From positions 186,001 to 250,000 of the forward strand of contig DATBFG010000114.1 in assembly GCA_036558645.1 (NCBI GenBank): a DNA stretch of 64,000 nucleotides. The letters run 5' to 3'. Source of the DNA: DATBFG01 sp036558645 (lineage in GTDB: Bacteria; Acidobacteriota; Terriglobia; Terriglobales; Acidobacteriaceae). Below the pieces are notes generated by a model that was not told the DNA's origin, ran no database searches, and saw only the letters and a program-made list of their open reading frames with translations. This document shows, in pieces, positions 51,939 through 60,647 of this stretch (the first letter of the stretch is position 1; every line of letters begins with the position of its first letter). The translations under genes were made by a program, and so were the position numbers.

Positions 51939-54194
51939 CTAGCGCTTCGCGACCGATTTCGTGCCACTTAGAATCCGCAAATGGTATCGGGGGTCGGCCC
52001 TCAGTGAAACGAACTCTGGCTCATTCTTGATGTCGGCCAAGCTCTGGCCGAGTTTGATGGAAGCACTGAGTGAATCGAGGGCCTGATCCCGTTTTCCGCA
52101 TAACTCGTAAACAATAGCCATGAGATAGAGCACGTTGGGTTCTTTGGTCTGTGCCTTCTCAACAATCTGCAATTCCTTAAGGGCAGCGTTCTTGTCACCA
52201 GTCTTGGCCAGGTACATTGCAAGGTCTGCGTGCAGGTCGATCTGCTGGGGACTTTTTCGGATTTCTTCCCGCACTAGCTGAATCGCATGCTGATAGGCGG
52301 CGTTCGCTTTGCCTTTCTGGGTTGTGGACCAGCGGTAAGCATCACCGAGGTTCGCCCAGTTGTCAAAATTGTTGGCGCCCAGTTCAACGGTTTTTTCGAA
52401 TGCAGCTATTGAGTCGTCGTAGTGACCTGAGTAGAAGCGAATGGTGCCGAGGTTGTTGTAGATATCAGCGCTAGGTTTAATTGCGAGTGCGCGCTGAAGA
52501 GCGGCGGCGGCATCATCGTCGCGCTCGAGAAGATGGTAAACGGCGGCGAGGTTCTGTAGGACAGAGACGCTCTCTGGCTCGAGTTGCTCAGCCTTCTCAT
52601 AGTTCGTGGCGGCTTCCTCATACCGCGCATTCAAATAAGCATTAGTACCTAGTCCCATGTAGGCGCGCCAGTCATTAGGATCGAGTTCAATGGCGCGGCG
52701 AAACTCCCGGGCAGTCTGATCGCCTTTTCCGGCTTTCTGATAGGTCACCGCAAGCCAGCGATGAGGTGCGGGGCTCTTTGGGTCGAGCTCAGATGCGGTA
52801 CTGAACTCCTTTTCTGCTGCGGCGGAGTCGCCCGCCTGAAGTTTCACCATCCCAAGCGAGAGGTGGCTGGATGCGAGATAGGTGTCAAGGCTCATGGCTT
52901 TTTCGGCATTGGCCGAGGCCATCTTCATCCACTGCTCGTCCGGATTTGAACGATTTTTCTGGTAGTACGCTTCGCTGAGGGCGGCATAGTTGGCAGCCGA
53001 GTTGGCATCCAATTGCACAGCCCGTTCCAACAGCTTGATGGCTTTATCGACCTTGCCCTCGCGGTCGTAGTGGTCGAGATATTCGCGAGCTCGCTTATAG
53101 AGCGCGTAGGAGTTGTCCTCAACAGGCACATCCTGCGTTTGCGAAGCTGCTGGCGGAGAAGATTTCTTCCTGGCGTAAACTTGCCACACAACGATTGCTG
53201 TTGCCAGGATGACAACGGACACAATCGCTTCCCGAACCCAACGCGTTTTCAACGCTGGCTTTCGCGTGATGGACTTCGGTGGGACAAACTTCGCCATCGT
53301 GGGCATGAGCTCCGGCGCCTGCGAGAGCGACAACTGCTCATCGTGTGCCGTCTGCCGCAAGCGCCCGGCAACCTCAGTCATGGACTGAACCCGCTTCTCC
53401 GGTTCTTTCACCAACATTTCGGAGATCAAGTGAGCCAGCGATTCCGGCACATCATTGCGCAATTCCCTTAGCTCCCGCGGCGGGGTGAAGTGTAAGTTGT
53501 GCAGGGAAGCCATCTGGTTCGGACCGGCAAAAGGCAGATGCCCAGTCAATAACTGGAACATCACAACCCCAAGGGAGAAGATGTCAGAGCGGGAGTCCAC
53601 TGGATCTCCCCGCGCTTGCTCCGGAGACATGTAGGACAGAGTTCCGGACGTCGTGCCCGGCAAGGTTAATTGCGCGGAATCAGTATCGCTGCTGGCTTCT
53701 TCACTTGGGTCTGTGCTCAGAGTTCGGTCAAACTTCGCCAAACCGAAATCGAGAACTTTAATGAGCCCATCCTCGGTAAGCATGACGTTACCGGGCTTCA
53801 GATCGCGGTGGATGACGCCGACCGAGTGTGCCTTAGCCACTGCGTCCGCAATTTGAGCGCTGTAGCGCAGGACCTGGTGCACACTCAACACGCTGTGCTT
53901 GAGCAAAGCACCCAGCGTAGAGCCACGGACACACTCCATAGCGATGTAGTCGATATGCTCGACGCAATTAATTTCGTAAATCGTGATGATATTGGGGTGG
54001 TTTAGCGCGGAGGCTGCCATCGCCTCGCGTTGGAAGCGATGCCGGGCATTTTCGCTGAGGGTTCGCTCGCTTGACAGAATTTTGATCGCGACATCGCGGT
54101 TCAAGCGGGTATCACGGGCGCGATAGACCTCGCCCATTCCCCCAGCCCCCAGCGACTCCACGATTTCGTAATGTGCGAGCCTTCGGCCAATCAC
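51939..54194 (-). CDS. Membrane Ser/Thr protein kinase with C-terminal TPR array
   Basis: A 751-residue protein. The Hanks kinase domain covers ~8-275: GAGGMGEV (17-23 region), K38 in VAIKIL, HRDLKPGN with D131, DFG at 149-151, and MSPEQARGD. A TM helix near 325-345 (IVSVVILATAIVVWQVYA) follows. About eight TPRs fill ~370-740 (for example SAANYAALSEAYYQKNR, LASSHLSLGMVKLQAGD, SVSVLQNLAAVYHLLERDDDA, FDNWANLGDAYRWS). All catalytic residues are present, so it should be active. The TPR region outside the membrane probably senses or binds partners. It is monocistronic on the minus strand and divergent from hppA. Confidence 0.95.
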   Translation of the reverse strand: MIGRRLAHYEIVESLGAGGMGEVYRARDTRLNRDVAIKILSSERTLSENARHRFQREAMAASALNHPNIITIYEINCVEHIDYIAMECVRGSTLGALLKHSVLSVHQVLRYSAQIADAVAKAHSVGVIHRDLKPGNVMLTEDGLIKVLDFGLAKFDRTLSTDPSEEASSDTDSAQLTLPGTTSGTLSYMSPEQARGDPVDSRSDIFSLGVVMFQLLTGHLPFAGPNQMASLHNLHFTPPRELRELRNDVPESLAHLISEMLVKEPEKRVQSMTEVAGRLRQTAHDEQLSLSQAPELMPTMAKFVPPKSITRKPALKTRWVREAIVSVVILATAIVVWQVYARKKSSPPAASQTQDVPVEDNSYALYKRAREYLDHYDREGKVDKAIKLLERAVQLDANSAANYAALSEAYYQKNRSNPDEQWMKMASANAEKAMSLDTYLASSHLSLGMVKLQAGDSAAAEKEFSTASELDPKSPAPHRWLAVTYQKAGKGDQTAREFRRAIELDPNDWRAYMGLGTNAYLNARYEEAATNYEKAEQLEPESVSVLQNLAAVYHLLERDDDAAAALQRALAIKPSADIYNNLGTIRFYSGHYDDSIAAFEKTVELGANNFDNWANLGDAYRWSTTQKGKANAAYQHAIQLVREEIRKSPQQIDLHADLAMYLAKTGDKNAALKELQIVEKAQTKEPNVLYLMAIVYELCGKRDQALDSLSASIKLGQSLADIKNEPEFVSLRADPRYHLRILSGTKSVAKR

Positions 54195-54329
54195 TCGCGT
54201 GCGCCCCTACTTCCCGCAAGGATTCTACACGGGTAGGCAAACCAATCTGGGAAAGGACGTATGCTCGCAAAGAATCGGGTCAGGGTTTGGCAGGCTGAGG
54301 GCAAGCACGGAGAGTGTGGTCGCATGTCA

Positions 54330-54359
54330 TTGACCCCCCTGCCGCTAACGTGTTATAAA
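54330..54359 (+). promoter_or_regulatory. Promoter candidate for the membrane pyrophosphatase gene
   Basis: TTGACC (54330-54335), an 18-bp spacer and TATAAA (54354-54359). It is one of the best promoter matches in the window. Transcription would start near 54366, giving hppA a leader of about 240 nt. Confidence 0.55.
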
Positions 54360-54365
54360 ATCTAG

Positions 54366-54607
54366 CTCTTTGTGTCGGGGCGGCAAGAAACCGGTTTCAC
54401 CTTCACGCCGCCAATAAGCTGGCACATTGCAATCCGACGCGGCCAAGCTCAGCACCCGGTAACAGCCTTGCGGTGGAAGCGTGTTCGGACTTCAGTAATA
54501 CGCTCCCTAGCGACCTTCGTTTGTTCGCTGGGTAGTGTTGTGCGCGATAGTCAGATTATCCGAAAGTAAGTTGGATCCCAATGATTCGAAAATCTGGAGG
54601 CTCTCTT
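54366..54607 (+). other. Long untranslated leader of hppA
   Basis: Between the promoter candidate and the ATG there is no supported gene in either strand. A stem GGCGGC (54379-54384) / GCCGCC (54407-54412) encloses the palindrome AAACCGGTTT (54388-54397). Other short complementary pieces (GCGT...ACGC around 54480-54510) are visible. I cannot match it to a known riboswitch class. Confidence 0.4.
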
Positions 54608-57088
54608 ATGCGCACCTGGCTCGCAAGTGCTGCGTCCCATGGATGCCGTTTTGGCAAGACTTTGGCTGGGGCATTTGCCTTGGCCGTGACCGGCGCGACC
54701 GCCGCCCTGGCCCAGCCTACGGAAGGCGGCGAAGCTAACCTGAAACTTCCGGACTTATCCTCTGTCAGTTTTCTTAATGATTCGATCGATGGACATAAGC
54801 TGCTACTGATTGGAATTCTGTTCTGTATTTTGGGCCTGGCGTTCGGACTCGCCATCTACATGAGGCTGAAGGGCCTGCCCGTTCATCGTGCTATGCGCGA
54901 AATCTCCGAACTGATCTACGAAACCTGCAAAACGTACCTGGTCACGCAGGGCAAGTTCCTGATGCTGCTCTGGGCATTCATCGCTGTGGTCATCCTCTTG
55001 TACTTCGGCGTCCTGCTGAAATATGAGGCCATCCGAGTGGCGGTAATTCTACTGTTCAGCGTGGTGGGGATTGCCGGCAGCTATGGCGTCGCATGGTTTG
55101 GCATCCGGGTCAACACGTTCGCCAATTCGCGCACTGCGTTCGCAGGACTCGGTGGAAAACCTTATCCCATCTATGCCATTCCGCTACAAGCCGGTATGAG
55201 CATCGGGATGATGCTGATTAGCGTGGAATTGTTGATGATGCTGATCATCCTGCTGTTCATTCCGGGGGACTATGCCGGGCCTTGCTTCATCGGCTTCGCG
55301 ATCGGAGAGTCCCTTGGAGCTGCCGCACTTCGTATCGCGGGCGGCATCTTCACGAAGATCGCGGACATCGGCTCCGACCTCATGAAGATCGTCTTCAAGA
55401 TCAAGGAAGACGATGCGCGCAACCCGGGCGTAATCGCCGATTGCACGGGCGACAACGCAGGTGACTCGGTCGGACCGAGCGCTGACGGCTTCGAAACGTA
55501 CGGTGTCACCGGGGTTGCGCTCATTACGTTCATCCTGCTAGGCGTGAAGGATCCTACGGTACAGGTGCAGCTGCTGGTATGGATCTTCGTCATGCGCATC
55601 ATGATGTTGGTTTCCAGCGCAGGTGCATACTTCATCAACGCTGCCTTCGCGAAATCTAGGTACGGCAATGCGGACAAGATGAACTTCGAAGCTCCGCTGA
55701 CGACCCTGGTATGGCTGACGTCAGTCGTCTCGATTCTTCTGACCTACTGGATTTCTTCCGTGATTATCCCGGCGCTGGGTGGTGACACATCCCAGTGGTG
55801 GAAGCTGGCGACGATCATTTCCTGCGGAACCCTCGCGGGGGCGCTGATTCCGGAACTGGTAAAGGTTTTCACCTCGACCGAGTCCCGCCACACGCGCGAA
55901 GTGGTTACGTCCGCACGGGAAGGCGGAGCATCGCTTGGAATCTTATCGGGTTTTGTCTCGGGCAACTTCTCCGCCTACTACCTCGGGCTGTCGATGGTTG
56001 CGCTGATGTCTCTCGGCTACTACATGAGCCTAATGGGCCTCGGCAATCTCATGATTGCGGCGCCCGTGTTCGCCTTTGGCTTGGTGGCATTCGGGTTCCT
56101 TGGTATGGGACCCGTAACCATTGCGGTGGATTCCTACGGCCCGGTGACGGACAACGCACAATCGGTCTACGAACTTTCCCTGATCGAACAAGTACCGAAT
56201 GTAAAGGCGGAGATCAAGAAGGAGTTCAACATCGACGTTAACTTCGATCGGGCGAAGGATCTGCTCGAAGAAAACGACGGTGCCGGAAACACCTTCAAAG
56301 CGACCGCGAAACCGGTACTGATCGGAACAGCCGTAGTCGGGGCCACGACCATGATCTTTTCGATCATTATGGCTCTGACGCAGGGCCTGACCGCCAACGT
56401 CAGTTCCTTGTCGTTACTGCATGCGCCATTTGTCCTCGGCCTGATTACCGGAGGCGCGATGATCTACTGGTTCACCGGAGCGTCCACCCAGGCAGTCACC
56501 ACGGGTGCCTATCGTGCTGTGGAGTTCATCAAGGCCAACATCAAGCTGGAAGGTGTGGAAAAGGCGTCGGTGAGCGACAGCAAAAAGGTCGTGGAAATCT
56601 GTACACAATATGCCCAGAAGGGCATGTTGAACATCTTCATCGCTGTGTTCTTCGCCACTCTGGCCTTCTCCTTCGTCGAGCCGTTTTTCTTCATCGGATA
56701 CCTCATCTCCATCGCAATCTTTGGTCTGTATCAGGCCATCTTTATGGCCAACGCGGGCGGCGCATGGGATAACGCGAAGAAGATCGTCGAAGTCGAACTA
56801 AAGCAGAAGGGTACCGAACTGCACGCCGCCACTGTCATAGGCGACACGGTAGGCGATCCGTTCAAAGATACCTCTTCTGTCGCTTTGAACCCGATCATCA
56901 AGTTCACAACCCTGTTTGGGCTTCTGGCCGTCGAACTCGCGGTGAAGTTGACGAACGAGGCAGGATCAGGTCTCAGCAATATCCTGGCGCTTGTGTTCTT
57001 CCTCTGTTCGATCACGTTTGTGTACCGGTCGTTTTACGGGATGCGAATTCCGGAGGTCGAGACTAGCGCGGCTGCGAAGGCGAGGTAA
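54608..57088 (+). CDS. hppA: Membrane-bound ion-translocating pyrophosphatase, divergent type
   Basis: An 826-residue protein with a signal-peptide-like N-terminus (LAGAFALAVTGATAALAQ) and about 16 TM helices. Pyrophosphatase motifs are present: EDDARNPGVIADCTGDNAGD, SADGFETY, and near the end VIGDTVGDPFKDTSSVALNP. The first substrate motif, usually DVGADLVGKVE, here reads D253-IGSDLMKIVF: the Lys is shifted by one and the Glu is replaced by Phe. This places it in the evolutionarily divergent branch of these pumps. The GNTFKA segment has Lys at the position linked to K+ independence. It couples PPi hydrolysis to H+ and/or Na+ export. GGAGG 7 nt upstream fixes the ATG at 54608. Confidence 0.93.
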   Translation: MRTWLASAASHGCRFGKTLAGAFALAVTGATAALAQPTEGGEANLKLPDLSSVSFLNDSIDGHKLLLIGILFCILGLAFGLAIYMRLKGLPVHRAMREISELIYETCKTYLVTQGKFLMLLWAFIAVVILLYFGVLLKYEAIRVAVILLFSVVGIAGSYGVAWFGIRVNTFANSRTAFAGLGGKPYPIYAIPLQAGMSIGMMLISVELLMMLIILLFIPGDYAGPCFIGFAIGESLGAAALRIAGGIFTKIADIGSDLMKIVFKIKEDDARNPGVIADCTGDNAGDSVGPSADGFETYGVTGVALITFILLGVKDPTVQVQLLVWIFVMRIMMLVSSAGAYFINAAFAKSRYGNADKMNFEAPLTTLVWLTSVVSILLTYWISSVIIPALGGDTSQWWKLATIISCGTLAGALIPELVKVFTSTESRHTREVVTSAREGGASLGILSGFVSGNFSAYYLGLSMVALMSLGYYMSLMGLGNLMIAAPVFAFGLVAFGFLGMGPVTIAVDSYGPVTDNAQSVYELSLIEQVPNVKAEIKKEFNIDVNFDRAKDLLEENDGAGNTFKATAKPVLIGTAVVGATTMIFSIIMALTQGLTANVSSLSLLHAPFVLGLITGGAMIYWFTGASTQAVTTGAYRAVEFIKANIKLEGVEKASVSDSKKVVEICTQYAQKGMLNIFIAVFFATLAFSFVEPFFFIGYLISIAIFGLYQAIFMANAGGAWDNAKKIVEVELKQKGTELHAATVIGDTVGDPFKDTSSVALNPIIKFTTLFGLLAVELAVKLTNEAGSGLSNILALVFFLCSITFVYRSFYGMRIPEVETSAAAKAR

Positions 57089-57106
57089 ACGGCAGCTTGT
57101 TAACTG

Positions 57107-57144
57107 CGCCATCCGGATAACTCCCGGATGGCGTTTTTGTTTTT
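57107..57144 (+). terminator. Rho-independent terminator of hppA
   Basis: A perfect 10-bp stem (CGCCATCCGG / CCGGATGGCG) with a 7-nt loop, then TTTTTGTTTTT. It starts 18 bp after the hppA stop. Confidence 0.92.
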
Positions 57145-57253
57145 GGAGTCAGTCTTTTTAGCGTGCAACTCCGAACAAGAATTGCACGATTGTAGATAAT
57201 AAGGAAATTCCCGCAGAGAATCGCGCATCCGATTTCAAGACAGGCCTGTGATT

Positions 57254-57616
57254 TCAGTTCGCTTTCATCTTCTCTCTCACGCTATGCGCTAATTTCTCAA
57301 TCTGTTCGGCCTTTTTCATGACTTCAAGCGACATCACGTTTTCATTTGTCTTGTCGACGTACTGTTTTAACTCCGTTGCAAGCTCAAGAAGTTTTACCGT
57401 ATCTTCTTTCAAATCTTCCTGGCGCTGCTTGTTTGCCTGCTTCGTCATGTCCTTGATCATCTTTTCTCGCTGCTCAGCGTCGATATCCGACTCGTTATGC
57501 GTTGTTCCAGGTTTCTGTGGAGACGACACGCCGCCTCCGACGCCCTCTCCCCAAGAAACAGGCGAGACGAGCAAGAAATGAAGACAGAAAATGGACACAA
57601 GCTTTCTAGAGGACAC
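57254..57616 (-). CDS. Small exported coiled-coil protein of unknown function
   Basis: With the GTG at 57616 (GAGGTGATC upstream) this is a 120-residue protein with a signal peptide (LVSIFCLHFLLVSPVSWGEG). A Gly/Ser-rich piece precedes a long charged helix that looks like a coiled coil (DAEQREKMIKDMTKQANKQRQEDL...LELATELKQYVDKTNENV). An ATG at 57715 in the same frame would bury the signal peptide and was not chosen. I recall similar acidobacterial small proteins without function. It is divergent from the MscS gene. Confidence 0.68.
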   Translation of the reverse strand: MSSRKLVSIFCLHFLLVSPVSWGEGVGGGVSSPQKPGTTHNESDIDAEQREKMIKDMTKQANKQRQEDLKEDTVKLLELATELKQYVDKTNENVMSLEVMKKAEQIEKLAHSVREKMKAN

Positions 57617-57693
57617 GATCACCTCGCAGAACAAAGCAATGTTGACGCCATTATACGTTGGCCCTGCTGAAAGGCTTGCGTCTCGCGGCTTGT

Positions 57694-57699
57694 TATAAT
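57694..57699 (+). promoter_or_regulatory. Consensus -10 box immediately before the MscS gene
   Basis: A perfect TATAAT ends 14 bp before the ATG at 57714. Transcription would start near 57706, leaving no room for a ribosome binding site, and none is visible. A clear -35 is missing. Leaderless translation is suggested. Confidence 0.4.
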
Positions 57700-57713
57700 C
57701 ACTACAAGTGCTC

Positions 57714-58610
57714 ATGTTTCGGATTGCTACTCAACTTCTTCTCTTTGAACCCTACTCCGTTTCGAATCTTCTGCATGACTGGGGAGAGGACGCCAAGAAT
57801 TTCCTGCGTCACGACGCCCTGAGGATCTTCGCAGTCGTAGTAGGCGCCCTGATTCTGATCCGAGTAACTCGGATCATCACTCGCGGGATCACTTCCGAGC
57901 GCACGCGCAAACTTGCTCCCGGGTTGCGCACCCAGCAGGTTCATACCCTCGCGTCCGTGTCTAACAGCATTATCAGTTTTGTCATCTTGTTCGTCGCTGG
58001 ACTGCAAGCATTGGCAATACTGGGGTTCAATCTTGGTCCCCTATTAGCCAGCGCAGGAATTGCTGGACTGGCCATCGGTTTCGGTGCTCAAACCCTGGTG
58101 AAAGACTTCATCAATGGATTCTTTGTTCTGCTCGATGATCAGTACAACATCGGGGACAAGGTGCAAATCGCGGGCCTGAAGGGCACCGTGGAAGACATGA
58201 CGCTTCGTCGCACCGTGTTGCGTGACGACGACGGCACATTACATATCATCCCAAACAGCCAGGTTGTTACCGTTTCGAACATGACTCGTGATTGGGCGCA
58301 GCTCACACTGAAAGTGACGGTTGCCTACAGCGAGCCCACCGAGAAGATCGTGAAGATATTGCAGGAACTTGGGGATGGGATGCGCCACGATCCTGAGTTC
58401 CAGAATGATATCGTCGCCGATGTGCAGGTTCCTGGCATAGACCGTGTAGGCAATGGCGAGGCGGAATACCTGATGCTGGTGAAGACACGTCCGAATCAGC
58501 AATACGGGGTAAGCCGCGAGCTCCGGCGAAGAATAAAGGAATCGTTCGAGAAGAATGATGTAAAGACGGGACCTCCCGGCCGTATTTTCGTTGCCGAGCA
58601 GTCGAAGTAG
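57714..58610 (+). CDS. MscS-family mechanosensitive channel
   Basis: A 298-residue channel with three TM helices. The pore helix TM3 is LGPLLASAGIAGLAIGFGAQTLVKDFINGFFVL, a typical Gly/Ala-packed MscS pore. The cytoplasmic beta domain follows (YNIGDKVQIAGLKGTVEDMTLRRTVLRDDDGTLHIIPNSQV), then the alpha/beta C-terminal domain ending EQSK. It would release solutes on hypo-osmotic shock from the inner membrane. An in-frame GTG at 57708 is an alternative start. The gene ends 19 bp before a strong hairpin shared with rho. Confidence 0.92.
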   Translation: MFRIATQLLLFEPYSVSNLLHDWGEDAKNFLRHDALRIFAVVVGALILIRVTRIITRGITSERTRKLAPGLRTQQVHTLASVSNSIISFVILFVAGLQALAILGFNLGPLLASAGIAGLAIGFGAQTLVKDFINGFFVLLDDQYNIGDKVQIAGLKGTVEDMTLRRTVLRDDDGTLHIIPNSQVVTVSNMTRDWAQLTLKVTVAYSEPTEKIVKILQELGDGMRHDPEFQNDIVADVQVPGIDRVGNGEAEYLMLVKTRPNQQYGVSRELRRRIKESFEKNDVKTGPPGRIFVAEQSK

Positions 58611-58629
58611 CGAGCTGCCTCCAAAGAAA

Positions 58630-58657
58630 TAAGGCGAGGACTGGAATCCTCGCCTTA
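58630..58657. terminator. Bidirectional terminator between mscS and rho
   Basis: A perfect 11-bp stem (TAAGGCGAGGA / TCCTCGCCTTA) with a 6-nt loop, midway between two convergent genes. On the minus strand it is followed by ATTTCTTT, which fits termination of rho transcripts. Confidence 0.8.
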
Positions 58658-58683
58658 CTCACCTCCGGAACTAAAACTTGCCT

Positions 58684-59934
58684 CTACAGAGAGCTCATGT
58701 TCGACAGGAACTCGCTGTTTGCCCGTGTCTTGCTGAGCTTATCGATCAGCAGTTCCATGGCTTCCACGGGAGATAGCGGATTGAGCACCTTGCGGAGAAC
58801 CCAGATTCGCGAGAGGTCCTCCTTCGGAATCAGGAGCTCTTCCTTACGGGTTCCAGAGCGTTGAATATCGATCGCCGGGAACACGCGCTTGTCGACCAGC
58901 TTGCGCTCAAGGATGATTTCGCTGTTGCCCGTACCTTTGAATTCTTCAAAGATTACGTCATCCATGCGCGAGCCGGTATCGATCAGGGCAGTCGCAATGA
59001 TTGTTAGTGACCCGCCTTCTTCAATATTGCGCGCCGATCCAAAGAAGCGCTTCGGGCGCTGCAACGCATTGGAGTCGACGCCGCCCGATAGCACCTTGCC
59101 TGAGGGCGGAACAATTGTGTTGTAGGCGCGCGCCAGACGCGTAATTGAGTCGAGCAGGATCACAACATCCCGCTTGTGTTCAACCAGGCGCTTGGCCTTT
59201 TCGATCACCATCTCAGCCACCTGCACGTGGCGAGCCGCGGGCTCGTCGAATGTCGATGAAATCACCTCACCCTTAACCGAGCGTTGCATGTCGGTGACTT
59301 CTTCCGGACGCTCGTCGATGAGCAACACCATCAGAACGACTTCGGGATGGTTCGTGGTAATCGAATTCGCCACGTTCTGCAACAGCATCGTTTTGCCGGC
59401 GCGTGGCGGAGAAACAATCAATCCGCGCTGACCTTTTCCAAGCGGCGTGAGCAGGTCCATCACTCGGGCGCTGACGTTGTCGCGCACCGTTTCCAGCTTG
59501 ATCCGCTCCTGCGGATAGAGTGGCGTGAGATTGTCGAACAGGATCTTGTTGCGGGCTTCATCGGGCGACTCGAAGTTGACCGCCTCAATCTTGACGAGTG
59601 CGAAGTATTTTTCGCCCTCATGTGGAGGACGCACCTGGCCACTGATTGTGTCGCCGGTTTTCAGGTCAAACTTTCGAATCTGGGAGGGCGAAACGTAGAT
59701 ATCGTCGGGACCGGGAAGGTAGTTATAGTCCGGCGAGCGGAGGAAGCCGTAGCCGTCGGGCAGGATTTCCAGCACGCCCTCGGCAAAAATGTGGCCTTCC
59801 TTTTCGCTTTGCGCCTGGAGGATCTTGAAGATCAGGTCCTGCTTGCGCAATCCGCTGGCCCCGGGCAAATCCAAAGATCGGGCGATCTTGGTCAGCTCGG
59901 TAATATTCTTTTCTTTAAGTTCTGCGATGGTCAT
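58684..59934 (-). CDS. rho: Transcription termination factor Rho
   Basis: A 416-residue Rho of standard length. The N-terminal helical domain (AELKEKNITELTKIARSLDL) is followed by the RNA-binding cold-shock fold (EGVLEILPDGYGFLRSPDYNYLPGPDDIYVSPSQI). The ATPase has P-loop SPPRAGKT (K181-T182), LLIDERPEEVTDM, LDSITRLARAYN and the R-loop/secondary-site region GGSLTIIATALIDTGSRMDDVIFEEFKGTGN. No large insertion is present. It forms the hexameric helicase that ends transcripts. AGGTGA precedes the ATG. It lies 79 bp after rpoZ on the same strand, so the two may be co-transcribed. Confidence 0.97.
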   Translation of the reverse strand: MTIAELKEKNITELTKIARSLDLPGASGLRKQDLIFKILQAQSEKEGHIFAEGVLEILPDGYGFLRSPDYNYLPGPDDIYVSPSQIRKFDLKTGDTISGQVRPPHEGEKYFALVKIEAVNFESPDEARNKILFDNLTPLYPQERIKLETVRDNVSARVMDLLTPLGKGQRGLIVSPPRAGKTMLLQNVANSITTNHPEVVLMVLLIDERPEEVTDMQRSVKGEVISSTFDEPAARHVQVAEMVIEKAKRLVEHKRDVVILLDSITRLARAYNTIVPPSGKVLSGGVDSNALQRPKRFFGSARNIEEGGSLTIIATALIDTGSRMDDVIFEEFKGTGNSEIILERKLVDKRVFPAIDIQRSGTRKEELLIPKEDLSRIWVLRKVLNPLSPVEAMELLIDKLSKTRANSEFLSNMSSL

Positions 59935-60013
59935 TCGTCACCTGCGAAGGGATTTTCAAAGGGGGGTCGCAAAGGGAGACTTGCGGTTAAGGGGTACAAC
60001 CGGCGGGGCTGAC

Positions 60014-60229
60014 CTATGCAGCCCGCCGTTGCGCCTCGTTAAAATGTTCCGGTTCGGCCAGAACGGTTTGCCGCTCGGAGTTGGCGATCTTATCCAGGAC
60101 CTCGTTCATGGTCTCTTGGATCCGAGTGTTCGGCTTGTGAAACTTACGGGTCGCCTTGGAAGCAAGCTGACACAGCATGTAGCGATTGCGTAAAGTCTGC
60201 AAGGCGTCAAAAACACGATCAGAACGCAT
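60014..60229 (-). CDS. rpoZ: DNA-directed RNA polymerase omega subunit
   Basis: A 71-residue protein with the omega fold: an N-terminal helix (SDRVFDALQTLRNRYMLCQLASKATRKF) bearing the conserved R-Y/L-x-L-x-x-x-A-x-x-R pattern, then a second helix (IQETMNEVLDKIANSE). It helps RNA polymerase assembly by holding the beta-prime subunit. AGAGAGGAAATC before the ATG is a good ribosome binding site. A GC-rich imperfect hairpin overlaps its stop (60001-60028), which might reduce readthrough into rho. Confidence 0.85.
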   Translation of the reverse strand: MRSDRVFDALQTLRNRYMLCQLASKATRKFHKPNTRIQETMNEVLDKIANSERQTVLAEPEHFNEAQRRAA

Positions 60230-60647
60230 GATTTCCTCTCTTTCTTAAGCCCGCACGCCCGGCCTGTTGCTTTTCATGAGTGACAGGGCAACTCCCCGCC
60301 AGAATTCGCAAGTAGCTGAAATCAGATGGGTTATACGGGAAAGCTCTGGCTACTATGTATAGATGCTCCGCAGGTTCTGAAAGTTTCTCAGTTCTTCAGG
60401 AGTTGGCTCAGTATCAGCGGAGGTACTACCCTGACCAAAAACGGCCTTGTCAGCCTGGAACTGCATAACATAGCCGGAAAAACGGCGCAGGTCAAGAGAT
60501 TATTATGGCTCGTGCGCCTTGACGCCTGAATACCCCTTCATTCGCAATAGGTGCAATAAGTTGCTTATTATGATCATGATGGGTGGAATTCCTCTGGCTC
60601 ATAAGCACACAATCCGTGGCACGCCAATGGTTGAGGAGTGGACTTTT
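60230..60647. other. Intergenic region between rpoZ and the comM-like gene
   Basis: A 418-bp stretch with no supported gene; the frames at 60326-60529 and 60519-60938 on the plus strand lack family resemblance, and the second runs into the coding region of the ATPase on the other strand. A small inverted repeat AATAAG-TTG-CTTATT (60555-60569) could be an operator. The rpoZ promoter must lie here but I see no clear match. Confidence 0.4.

Noticed and set aside
60001..60028. GC-rich imperfect hairpin at the end of rpoZ
   Set aside because: It overlaps the stop codon and has a bulge and no T-tract, so it was not called a terminator.
60326..60529. 67-codon plus-strand frame in the rpoZ upstream region
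   Set aside because: It has an ATG but no ribosome binding site, and I recognise no family; it is too weak to call.
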